This document shows, piece after piece, positions 53,813 to 60,982 of a DNA stretch of 64,000 nt. Below the pieces are notes generated by a model, which was not told the origin of the DNA, did not search any database, and saw nothing but the letters and a program-made list of their open reading frames with translations. This stretch comes from Amycolatopsis sp. 195334CR (GTDB taxonomy: Bacteria > Actinomycetota > Actinomycetes > Mycobacteriales > Pseudonocardiaceae), in assembly GCF_017309385.1 (NCBI RefSeq), contig NZ_JAFJMJ010000003.1, forward strand, positions 124,001 to 188,000, given 5' to 3'. Every line of letters begins with the position of its first letter. Position 1 is the first letter of the stretch. The translations under genes were made by a program, and so were the position numbers.

Positions 53813-54925
53813 ATGAACGAAGAGATCAAGCCCTTCCGCGTCGAGTTCCCCGAATCCGCCCTCGAGGACCTGAAGGCCCGGCTGGCCCAGACGCGCTGGC
53901 CCGACGAGCTGCCCGGGGTGGGCTGGGCGCAGGGCGTTCCGGTGAGCTACCTGCGTGACCTGGCCGAGTACTGGCGCACCGGGTACGACTGGCGCGCGGC
54001 GGAGCGGGAGCTGAACGCGTACCCGCAGTTCACCACCGTCATCGACGGGCAGCGGGTGCACTTCCTGCACGTCCGCTCGGCTTCGCCGGCGGCGACCCCG
54101 CTGCTGCTCACCCACGGCTGGCCCGGTTCGATCGTCGAGTTCCTGGACCTGATCGAGCTGCTGACCGGCGAGTTCCACCTGGTCATCCCGTCGCTGCCGG
54201 GGTTCGGGCTGTCCGGGCCGACCGGCGAGAGCGGCTGGACCTCCCCGCGGATCGCCCGCGCGTGGGTCGAGTTGATGGACCGCCTCGGTTACCAGCGGTT
54301 CGGCGTGCAGGGCGGGGACACCGGCGCGATCGTGTCGCCGGAGATCGCCCGGCTCGTCCCCGATCGGGTCATCGGCGTGCACTGCAACGGGCTCACCGCG
54401 TTCACGCCGGTGGATCCCGATGCCGAACTGACCGAGGCGGAGCGGGCTCGGGTCGACCGGCTGGCATACCTGGAGCAGGAGCAGTCCGGGTACGCGATGA
54501 TCCAGATCAGCAGGCCGCAAACGCTCGCGTTCGGGCTCAGCGACTCCCCCGCCGGGCAGCTCGCGTGGATCGTGGAGAAGTTCCACGAGTGGACCGATCC
54601 GGCGGCGGACCTGCCGGAGAAGGCGGTCGACCGCGACCGGCTGCTCACCAACGTGATGCTCTACTGGCTGACCGGCACCGCCGCGTCCTCGTCCCGGCTG
54701 TACTACGAGACCGCGCACGCCGGGGCCTGGGGCGCGGCGGCGAAGTCACCGGTGCCGACCGGGGTGGCGGTGTTCCCGCACGACGTGTCGATCCGGCGGA
54801 CCGTGGAACTGGAGCACACGGTGGTGCACTGGGCCGAGTACGACCGGGGCGGGCACTTCGCCGCGATGGAGGCGCCGGACCTGCTGGCCGCGGACGTCCG
54901 GGAGTTCTTCGGTTCCCTGCAATAG
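53813..54925 (+). CDS. Epoxide hydrolase (EHN N-terminal domain, alpha/beta fold)
   Basis: A 370-aa microsomal-type epoxide hydrolase. The EHN region (FRVEFPESALEDLKARLAQT RW then YLRDLAEYW) covers about 1-105. THGWPGSIVEFL (about 102-113) supplies the oxyanion HGWPGS, and GVQGGDTGAIV (about 165-175) the nucleophile Asp in GGD. YDRGGHFAAMEAP near 345-357 gives the catalytic His, and Tyr residues for epoxide activation are in the cap. It hydrolyses epoxides to diols. ATG 53813 with GGAG is preferred over 53792. Closely spaced with the WYL regulator and followed by the deaminase gene. Confidence 0.9.
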   Translation: MNEEIKPFRVEFPESALEDLKARLAQTRWPDELPGVGWAQGVPVSYLRDLAEYWRTGYDWRAAERELNAYPQFTTVIDGQRVHFLHVRSASPAATPLLLTHGWPGSIVEFLDLIELLTGEFHLVIPSLPGFGLSGPTGESGWTSPRIARAWVELMDRLGYQRFGVQGGDTGAIVSPEIARLVPDRVIGVHCNGLTAFTPVDPDAELTEAERARVDRLAYLEQEQSGYAMIQISRPQTLAFGLSDSPAGQLAWIVEKFHEWTDPAADLPEKAVDRDRLLTNVMLYWLTGTAASSSRLYYETAHAGAWGAAAKSPVPTGVAVFPHDVSIRRTVELEHTVVHWAEYDRGGHFAAMEAPDLLAADVREFFGSLQ

Positions 54926-54934
54926 GCTTGGCCC

Positions 54935-55420
54935 ATGGACGACGGGAGCATGCTGGCGATCGCGCGGGAGGAAGCCCGCCTCGGCAAGGCCGAGGGCGGG
55001 GTGCCGATCGGGGCGGCGTTGTTCGGCGCGGACGGGGAACTGCTCGGCCGCGGGCACAACCGGCGCGTGCAGGACGGCGACCCGTCGATGCACGCCGAAA
55101 CCTCGGCGTTCCGCAACGCGGGCCGTCGCCCGCACTACCGCGACACGATCATGGTGACCACGCTGTCGCCGTGCTGGTACTGCTCGGGGCTGGTGCGCCA
55201 GTTCGGCATCGGCCGGGTGGTGATCGGCGAGGCGGAGACCTTCCACGGCGGGCACGACTGGCTCGCCGAGCACGGGGTGGCGATCAGCGTGCTCGGCGAC
55301 CAGGAGTGCGTGGACCTGATGCGCGAGTTCATCGCGGCGCGGCCGGAACTGTGGTTCGAGGACATCGGCTTCGAGGACGTCGGCTTCGGAGACATCGGCG
55401 AAGTGTCCGGAAAGGACTGA
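54935..55420 (+). CDS. Nucleoside/cytosine deaminase family protein
   Basis: A 161-aa CDA-fold zinc enzyme. SMHAETSAFRNAGR (about 50-63) contains the His and Glu, and TLSPCWYCSGLVRQ (about 75-88) the two Cys zinc ligands. The layout (FHGGHDWLAEHGV) resembles yeast-type cytosine deaminase rather than tRNA adenosine deaminase. The C-terminus carries short WFEDIG/FEDVG/FGDIG repeats. TAGGCT lies six bases before the ATG, suggesting its own leaderless mRNA. The 2-oxoglutarate oxygenase gene follows two bases after the stop, hinting at a base-modification or pyrimidine-salvage pair. Confidence 0.87.
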   Translation: MDDGSMLAIAREEARLGKAEGGVPIGAALFGADGELLGRGHNRRVQDGDPSMHAETSAFRNAGRRPHYRDTIMVTTLSPCWYCSGLVRQFGIGRVVIGEAETFHGGHDWLAEHGVAISVLGDQECVDLMREFIAARPELWFEDIGFEDVGFGDIGEVSGKD

Positions 55421-55422
55421 TC

Positions 55423-56394
55423 ATGGGTGCCGTGCCGCTGATCGATCTGGAGCCGTGGTTCCACGGCGGCGCGGCCGACCGCGCCGCCGTGGCGCGCCGC
55501 GTCGACGAAGCCCTGCAGGACTCCGGTTTCCTGCTGATCACCGGCCACGGCGTGGATCCGGCGCTGCGGGCGGAAACCCGGCGGCTGGCACGGGAGTTCT
55601 TCGCCCTGCCGCCGTCGGCCAAGCAGCGGTACGCGGTGACCGTCGGCGGCCGCGGCTGGCTGCCGCCGGGGGTGGAGGCGAACGGGTACGCCGAGGGCAC
55701 CGAGACCCCGCCGGACCTCAAGGAGTCCTTTTCGGTCGGTGCGGATTCCGGGGTCGGCGATCCGGCGGTCGACGCGTTCTGGTTCCAGCGCAACGTCTTC
55801 CCGGCCGAGGTGCCGGGTCTGGAAAGGACGGTCACCGCCTACCTGGCCGAGATGCGGCGGGTGTCCGACGAGCTGCTCACACTGTTCGCCGTCGCGCTCG
55901 ACCTCGAACCGGCGCACTTCACCGCGCACACCGGGCACCCGACCTACACCATGAACATCAACTGGTACCCGCCGCTGACCGCGGTGGGCCCGCCGGAGCC
56001 GGGCCAGTTCCGCATCGGCCCGCACACCGATTTCGGCACGGTGACCGTGCTGGACCGGCAGGCGGGCGTCGGCGGACTCCAGGTGTGCACGGCGGCCGGT
56101 GACTGGGAGGACGCGCCGTTCGACCCGGCGGCGTTCACCGTGAACATCGGCGACCTGATGGCCCGCTGGACCGGCGACCGCTGGCGGTCCACCCGGCACC
56201 GCGTCCTGCCCCCGGCCGCCGACGCCCCCGACGAGGACCTGGTCTCCCTGATCTTCTTCTACGAAACCGACCACGACGCGCGCATCAGCTCACTGGCCCC
56301 GCCGCGGGGCCGGACCACCTACCCGGAAGTGGTGGCCGCCGACTACCTGAAGGAGAAGCTCGACGCCATCACCATGACCCCCGACGCGCTGTGA
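55423..56394 (+). CDS. 2-oxoglutarate/Fe(II)-dependent oxygenase (isopenicillin-N-synthase-like)
   Basis: A 323-aa enzyme. PLIDLEPW, GFLLITGHGVDP and REFFALPPSAKQRY form the DIOX_N region. The facial triad is in GPHTDFGTVTV (about 199-209) and TRHRVLPP (about 260), and ARISSL gives the Arg/Ser that binds 2-oxoglutarate. It belongs with plant/fungal-type hydroxylases including thymine-7-hydroxylase-like proteins; being directly coupled to a cytosine-deaminase-like gene, oxidation of a nucleobase is plausible but not shown. The stop codon is part of a GTGAAGGTGGCTTTCAC element shared with the convergent gene. Confidence 0.87.
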   Translation: MGAVPLIDLEPWFHGGAADRAAVARRVDEALQDSGFLLITGHGVDPALRAETRRLAREFFALPPSAKQRYAVTVGGRGWLPPGVEANGYAEGTETPPDLKESFSVGADSGVGDPAVDAFWFQRNVFPAEVPGLERTVTAYLAEMRRVSDELLTLFAVALDLEPAHFTAHTGHPTYTMNINWYPPLTAVGPPEPGQFRIGPHTDFGTVTVLDRQAGVGGLQVCTAAGDWEDAPFDPAAFTVNIGDLMARWTGDRWRSTRHRVLPPAADAPDEDLVSLIFFYETDHDARISSLAPPRGRTTYPEVVAADYLKEKLDAITMTPDAL

Positions 56395-56407
56395 AGGTGG
56401 CTTTCAC
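56391..56407. repeat. GTGAAGGTGGCTTTCAC element containing two convergent stop codons
   Basis: The 17-bp core of the 20036-20092 hairpin, here without its second arm. On the plus strand it supplies the TGA of the oxygenase (56392-56394). On the minus strand it supplies the TGA of the diguanylate cyclase (56406-56404). It can only fold a short GTGAA/TTCAC stem. Confidence 0.6.
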
Positions 56408-57630
56408 GGCATCGTGCGCACGCGGTCCCGCCCGGCCTCCTTGGCGACGTAGAGGGCCCGGTCGGCGGCGGCCAGCAGCGGGTCGAGTGCCTGGCCGTCG
56501 CGGGGTTGCGCGGCCACGCCGATCGAGACGGTGACGCCGACTTCCCCGCTCGGCACCGACACCAGCAGCTGCCCCACCCGGTGCCGGATGCGCTCGGCGA
56601 TGGTCACCGCGTCGAACCGGTTCGTGCCCGGCAGCAGGATCACGAACTCCTCGCCGCCGAAGCGGCCGAGCACGTCCGCGCTGCGCACCTCCGCGCGCAG
56701 CGCCGCGGCCACGGCGAGCAGCACCTGGTCACCGGTGAGGTGCCCGTGCCGGTCGTTGATCACCTTGAAGTGGTCGAGGTCGAGCATCAGCACGCTGGCG
56801 GGCACCCCGCGGCGCCGCCCCCTGGCGAGTTCGGCGGACGCCACCTCGGCCCACTTCGCCGCGTTGAGCAGGCCGGTCTTCCCGTCGGCGCCCGCCTGTT
56901 CGCGGAACTGCTGCACCAGCGTGCTGCGGTGCAGCACCAGGGTCACGCCCATGATCAGCAGCAGCACCGGCGGCCAGTCCACCAGTGCCCAGGCCAGCAG
57001 CACACCGAGCGCGATGGTCGAGGCTTCGAGCGCGTAGTCCGCCGGGGAGAACATCGCCTCGCGCAGGGTGGTGCCCGGGCGGCTGCGCTGGACCGCGAAG
57101 GTGATCAGCGCGGTGTTGCTCAGCCCGTAGAGCAACGCGGCGGCGAAGATGGCGAACTCCTGCGGCGCGAACGGCACCAGGTTCGCCAGGAAGGCGGACA
57201 CGATCGAGGCGGCGGCGCTGAAGGTCTGGCGGTAGACCGGGCGGTGGCGCACGCGCAGCCAGCGGTAGGCGAACGAGACCGCGATGACCACCGCGGCCAA
57301 CCCGGGGTGCAGCAGGAGCGCGGCGGCGAACATCCAGACCGAGTTGAGGTCGATGTGGGGCCCATCGAGGAAGTCGGCGCGGCTGCGTTCGATCGAGCGG
57401 GAGACCTCGACGTAGACCACGCAGCAGGCGAGCAGGATCCAGAACGGCCGCCAGTCGCGCGCCGGCACCGGCAGCGCGTGGAACGCCACCGCGGCGCCGG
57501 TCAGCGCGGTCAGGTCGACCGCGAGCACGTAGCCGACGAGGAACCGGTCGGGCAGGCCCCACAACCGCCAGCGGCTGATCGCGAGCACCCCGAACGGCCC
57601 CCAGCCGGGCTGGGTCCGCTCCCCCTCCAC
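56404..57630 (-). CDS. Membrane-bound diguanylate cyclase (GGDEF)
   Basis: A 408-aa protein. The first 235 residues form six to eight membrane helices of MASE-like type (FLVGYVLAVDLTALTGAAVA, WILLACCVVYVEVSRSIERS, LLLIMGVTLVLHRSTLVQQF). The C-terminal GGDEF domain has LDHFKVINDRHGHLTGDQVL and FGGEEFVILLPG. Catalytic GGEEF is intact and RSAD five residues upstream is a product-inhibition I site, so it should make c-di-GMP from GTP. In actinomycetes c-di-GMP controls development through BldD. GTG start with a weak Shine-Dalgarno; TTGACC-N16-AACAGT upstream may be its promoter. Confidence 0.9.
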   Translation of the reverse strand: MEGERTQPGWGPFGVLAISRWRLWGLPDRFLVGYVLAVDLTALTGAAVAFHALPVPARDWRPFWILLACCVVYVEVSRSIERSRADFLDGPHIDLNSVWMFAAALLLHPGLAAVVIAVSFAYRWLRVRHRPVYRQTFSAAASIVSAFLANLVPFAPQEFAIFAAALLYGLSNTALITFAVQRSRPGTTLREAMFSPADYALEASTIALGVLLAWALVDWPPVLLLIMGVTLVLHRSTLVQQFREQAGADGKTGLLNAAKWAEVASAELARGRRRGVPASVLMLDLDHFKVINDRHGHLTGDQVLLAVAAALRAEVRSADVLGRFGGEEFVILLPGTNRFDAVTIAERIRHRVGQLLVSVPSGEVGVTVSIGVAAQPRDGQALDPLLAAADRALYVAKEAGRDRVRTMP

Positions 57631-57995
57631 CTCGTCAAGGAAACCACTGTTCGCCGCCGATTCACTCGGTCAATCGGAGGAAACCGAATACACAACGGGC
57701 ACGGTTCACTACCACCAGCAGCCAGGTTTCAGGGGAGGAAACCAAGGTGACGCACTCCGGCACCCTTCGCGTGCAGCCGCGGAATCGGCAGGCCGTACGT
57801 GCTGACCGGCGAACACCCGCTGCGGGAGCCGTTCTACCGGCAGCTGATGCCGCGGACCTCGCCCTGGCGCGACCCACCGGGCGGAGCTCATTCCTCCGTG
57901 CTTACGCCGGATCGCCTTGGGCCGCCGCCACCGTCTCGTGCGGTCTGACCGCGACGAAGCCCGGTCTCAGCGCCGGTGAGGAGCGGGGGTGCGGG
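57631..57995. other. 365-bp intergenic region with a possible broken ORF
   Basis: Between the divergently placed start of the GGDEF gene and the end of the 57996 gene. It contains three GGAAACC-type strings (near 57635, 57678, 57738) and the frame-disrupted coding-like stretch listed separately. From about 57930 on I see nothing recognisable. Confidence 0.35.
57747..57934 (+). pseudogene. Frameshifted small-gene remnant
   Basis: GGGGAGG precedes a GTG at 57747 (VTHSGTLRVQPRN). After about 12 codons the coding-like frame, judged by third-position GC, switches by one base and continues GRPYVLTGEHPLREPFYRQL MPRTSPWRDPPGG. Neither frame alone looks like a gene throughout. Probably a degraded or mis-sequenced short gene; no family recognised. 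Confidence 0.3.
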
Positions 57996-58256
57996 TCAGG
58001 CGGCGGCGACCATGCCGAGTGCGGCCCACCCCGCCGGGGTCAGTTCGGCGCGGACTCGCGTGCCGGGGCGCGCGGTTTCCGCCGGGCGCAGGTAGCCCCG
58101 GTGGGCCAGGGTGTGCGCGGTCACCTGGTCGCAGCAGGCGAAACCGTCGATGAACAGGTCCGGCTCGCAGCTGCCGGACATCATCGCCCGCCGTTCGCCC
58201 ACGGCGCGCAGCATGGCCAGCGCGCGATGACTCAGTTCATCATTTTGCTCGGACAT
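57996..58256 (-). CDS. Small conserved hypothetical protein
   Basis: An 86-aa protein beginning MSEQNDELSHRALAMLRAVG and ending TPAGWAALGMVAAA. Cys residues in SGSCEPDLFIDGFACCDQVT could bind metal. The final part (HTLAHRGYLRPAETARPGTR then VRAELTPAGW) looks like the wing of a winged-helix fold. The LSHRALAMLRAV opening and SCEPD segment look to me like a family of small actinomycete proteins of unknown function. It is transcribed alone, 86 bp from the TetR gene end. Confidence 0.55.
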   Translation of the reverse strand: MSEQNDELSHRALAMLRAVGERRAMMSGSCEPDLFIDGFACCDQVTAHTLAHRGYLRPAETARPGTRVRAELTPAGWAALGMVAAA

Positions 58257-58342
58257 CGGACTGTCCCCCTTGGTGCGTAACCCTCTGTTACCTGGCTATC
58301 GGACGTTGCTCCGAAAGTGTTAGCCAGTCATTGAGACGGAGT

Positions 58343-58966
58343 TCACACCGACCTGGTTCCCGCCCGTTCGGGCAGCGTGCCGGCCAGCGCCGGCTCCAGC
58401 ATCCGCGCCCACTGCCGCACGATCCGGCGGCGGCGCCGGGTGTCGTCGGTGAGCAGGTTCGCCAGGCCCAGCCCGCGGGCCAGGTCCAGCGTGGCCTGCA
58501 CGGTTTCCCTGACCCCCGGCCGGGATTCGTCCGCGCCGAGCAGGTCCAGCGCCACCCGGTGCGCCTCGCGGCCGACGCGGGCCTCCAGCGGCGCGAGCAC
58601 GGCGAGCAGCTTCGGGTCAGTGGAAGCCGCCACCCACAACTGCAGGGCCGCGCGGAACATCGGCCCGGTGTAGAGGTTCAGCAGCATCTCCGCGACCGCT
58701 TCACTCCGTGACGCCCCACCGGGCAGCAGCTCCACGTGCCCCCGCAACTCGGCCAGCTGCACCTCCCCCACCTGCTCGACCGCGGCGACCACCAGGTCCT
58801 CGCGGGTCGGGAAGTGGTGCTGCGCGGCCCCGCGCGACACCCCGGCCTGCTCCGCCACCATCGCCACCGTGGTGCCGTGCCAGCCACGGGCGGCCAGGCA
58901 CTCGACGGCGGCTTCGACCAGCCGCCGCCGGGTGGTCCGGCTCCGTTCCTGTTGTGGTTCTCGCAT
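58343..58966 (-). CDS. TetR-family regulator
   Basis: A 207-aa regulator. The HTH lies at about residues 14-60 (RLVEAAVECLAARGWHGTTV, VSRGAAQHHFPTREDLVVAA). The C-terminal half (YTGPMFRAALQLWVAASTDP, ARGLGLANLLTDDTRRRRRI) is the ligand domain. It is the last gene of the carboxyltransferase-biotin carboxylase-dehydrogenase-SDR operon, six bases after the SDR stop. This resembles AtuR/LiuR-type placement and suggests it represses the operon. Confidence 0.87.
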   Translation of the reverse strand: MREPQQERSRTTRRRLVEAAVECLAARGWHGTTVAMVAEQAGVSRGAAQHHFPTREDLVVAAVEQVGEVQLAELRGHVELLPGGASRSEAVAEMLLNLYTGPMFRAALQLWVAASTDPKLLAVLAPLEARVGREAHRVALDLLGADESRPGVRETVQATLDLARGLGLANLLTDDTRRRRRIVRQWARMLEPALAGTLPERAGTRSV

Positions 58967-58972
58967 GACGCC

Positions 58973-59806
58973 TCAGGCCGGTTCGACCCAGAAGTCGAGC
59001 TGCAGGTCGGACTCCTCGCCGGCGATGCGGTACTTCGAGAAGTCCGTGACGCCCTCGGCGGCGAGCACCTCGTCGTCGAGGTAGAAGTTGCCGGTGTGCT
59101 CCCGGCTCGGCCGGACCAGGATCGCGTGCGCCGCGTCCGCCATGATCTCCGGGGTGCGCGAGCGGTTGGCCAGTTCCGCGCCGACCACGTTCCGGATGGC
59201 CGCGGTGTCGATGGTGGTGCGCGGCCACAGCGAGTTCGCCGCGACGCCGTCCTTGCGCAGTTCCGCGGCGAGCCCGACGGTCACCAGGCTCATGCTGTAC
59301 TTCGCGATGCTGTAGGCCAGGTGCCCGGCCTCGAACCACTTCGGGTCCAGGCTGATCGGCGGCGACAGCGTGAGGATGTGCGGGTTCTCCGCCTTGCGCA
59401 GGTGCGGAATCGCCAGCTTCGCCAGCAGGAACGAGCCCCGCGCGTTGATGTCCTGCATCAGGTCGTAGCGCTTCATGCTGACCTGCTCGGTCGGCGTCAG
59501 GTCGATCGCGCTGGCGTTGTTCACCACGATGTCGATGCCGCCGAAGCGCGAAACCGTCTGCTCGATCGCGGCGGCCACCGACTCGTCGTCGCGGATGTCG
59601 CCGACGATCGGCAGTGCCTGCCCGCCCGCCTCCTCGATCGCCTTGGCCGCGGTGTAGATGGTGCCGGGCAGCTTCGGGTGCGGCTCGGTGGTCTTCGCGA
59701 TCAGCGCCACGTTCGCGCCGTCGGCGGCCGCGCGCAACGCGATCGCCTCACCGATGCCCCGGCTGCCGCCGGACATGATGATGGTCTTGCCGGAAAGAGA
59801 AGACAC
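58973..59806 (-). CDS. HSDL2-like SDR (AtuG-like)
   Basis: A 277-aa SDR of the hydroxysteroid-dehydrogenase-like 2 type. IIMSGGSRGIGEAIALRAAA binds cofactor, ALIAKTTEPHPKLPGTIYTA is the family-specific segment after strand 2, and LTLSPPISLDPKW with YSIAKYSM the active site. The end (EHTGNFYLDDEVLAAEGVTD) is also characteristic; there is no SCP2 domain. Members occur in acyl-CoA carboxylase operons, including AtuG of citronellol/geraniol degradation in Pseudomonas. GTG start. It lies 12 bases downstream of the acyl-CoA dehydrogenase. Confidence 0.85.
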   Translation of the reverse strand: MSSLSGKTIIMSGGSRGIGEAIALRAAADGANVALIAKTTEPHPKLPGTIYTAAKAIEEAGGQALPIVGDIRDDESVAAAIEQTVSRFGGIDIVVNNASAIDLTPTEQVSMKRYDLMQDINARGSFLLAKLAIPHLRKAENPHILTLSPPISLDPKWFEAGHLAYSIAKYSMSLVTVGLAAELRKDGVAANSLWPRTTIDTAAIRNVVGAELANRSRTPEIMADAAHAILVRPSREHTGNFYLDDEVLAAEGVTDFSKYRIAGEESDLQLDFWVEPA

Positions 59807-59818
59807 GGGTCAAACCTC

Positions 59819-60982
59819 TCAGTAGGACTTGGGCAGGCCGAGCGAGTGCTGCCCGACGAAGTTGAGCACCATCTCGCGGCTCACCGGCGCGATCCGGCCC
59901 AGCCGGACCGCGGCGAGCAGCGTGCCGAGGCCGTACTCCGACGCGAGCCCGTTGCCGCCGTGGGTCTGCACGGCCTGGTCGACCGCGCGGATGGCCACCT
60001 CGGCCCCGGCGTACTTGGCCATGTTCGCGGCCTCACCGGCCCCGAAGTCGTCGCCGCCGTCGTAGAGCGTGGCGGCCTTCTGGGTCATCAGCTTCGCCAG
60101 CTCCAGCTCGATCTTCACCTGGGCGAGCGGGTGCGCGAGGCCCTGGTGGGTGCCGATCGGCGCACCCCACACCTGGCGCTCCTTCGCGTAGGCCACGCCC
60201 TTGTCGAGCGCGTACCGAGCGATGCCGAGCGAGAACGACGCGCCCATGATGCGCTCGGGGTTCAGCCCGGCGAACAGCTGCGCGATCGCCGCGTCCTCCG
60301 AGCCGACCAGCGCCTCGCGCGGCAGCTTCACGTCGTCGAGGAACAGGCCGAACTGCTTGTCCGCGGAGACCAGGTCCATCTCGATCTCGCGGTACTCGAA
60401 GCCGGGCGCGTCGGTGGGCACGATGAACAGGGCGGGCTTGAGCTTGCCGGTCTTGGCGTCCTCGGTGCGGCTGACCACCAGCACCGCGTCCGCCTCGTCC
60501 ACGCCGGAGATGTAGACCTTGCGCCCGCTGAGCACCCAGCCGTCCCCGTCGCGTTGCGCGGTGGTGGTGATCCGGTGCGAGTTGGACCCGGCGTCGGGTT
60601 CGGTGATGGCGAAGGCCATCCGCACCTGGCCGGTGGCGAACCCGGGCAGCCAGTGCTTCTTCTGCTCCTCGGTGCCGTACCGCGCGATCACCGTGGCGCA
60701 GATCGCCGGGGACACCACCATCAGCAGCAGCGGCGTGCCGGTGGCGCACAGTTCCTCGCAGACCGCGGCGAGATCGCCGATGCCCGCGCCGCCCCCGCCG
60801 AACTCCTCCGGCACGGACACCCCGAGGTAGCCGAGCCGCCCGGCCTCGTCCCACAGCTCCTTGGTCTTGCCGCCTGAGCGCGCCTTGCCCAGGTAGTACT
60901 CGTGGCCGTAGCTCTTGCCGAGCTCGTGCACCGCCTTGCGCAGCGCGATCCGCTCTTCCGGTTCGGTGAAGTTCATGCTCAT
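59819..60982 (-). CDS. Acyl-CoA dehydrogenase
   Basis: A 387-aa enzyme starting MSMNFTEPEERIALRKAVHE; GGAG precedes ATG 60982. AFAITEPDAGSNSHRITTTA and GRKVYISGVDEADAVLVVSR bind FAD and substrate. ERQVWGAPIGTHQGLAHPLA and VQTHGGNGLASEYGLGTLLA are the C-terminal motifs. It overlaps the biotin carboxylase stop (ATGA). In this setting it probably oxidises a branched acyl-CoA before or after the carboxylation step, as citronellyl-CoA or isovaleryl-CoA dehydrogenases do. Similar to mycobacterial FadE12, which also accompanies AccA2/AccD2. Confidence 0.9.
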   Translation of the reverse strand: MSMNFTEPEERIALRKAVHELGKSYGHEYYLGKARSGGKTKELWDEAGRLGYLGVSVPEEFGGGGAGIGDLAAVCEELCATGTPLLLMVVSPAICATVIARYGTEEQKKHWLPGFATGQVRMAFAITEPDAGSNSHRITTTAQRDGDGWVLSGRKVYISGVDEADAVLVVSRTEDAKTGKLKPALFIVPTDAPGFEYREIEMDLVSADKQFGLFLDDVKLPREALVGSEDAAIAQLFAGLNPERIMGASFSLGIARYALDKGVAYAKERQVWGAPIGTHQGLAHPLAQVKIELELAKLMTQKAATLYDGGDDFGAGEAANMAKYAGAEVAIRAVDQAVQTHGGNGLASEYGLGTLLAAVRLGRIAPVSREMVLNFVGQHSLGLPKSY

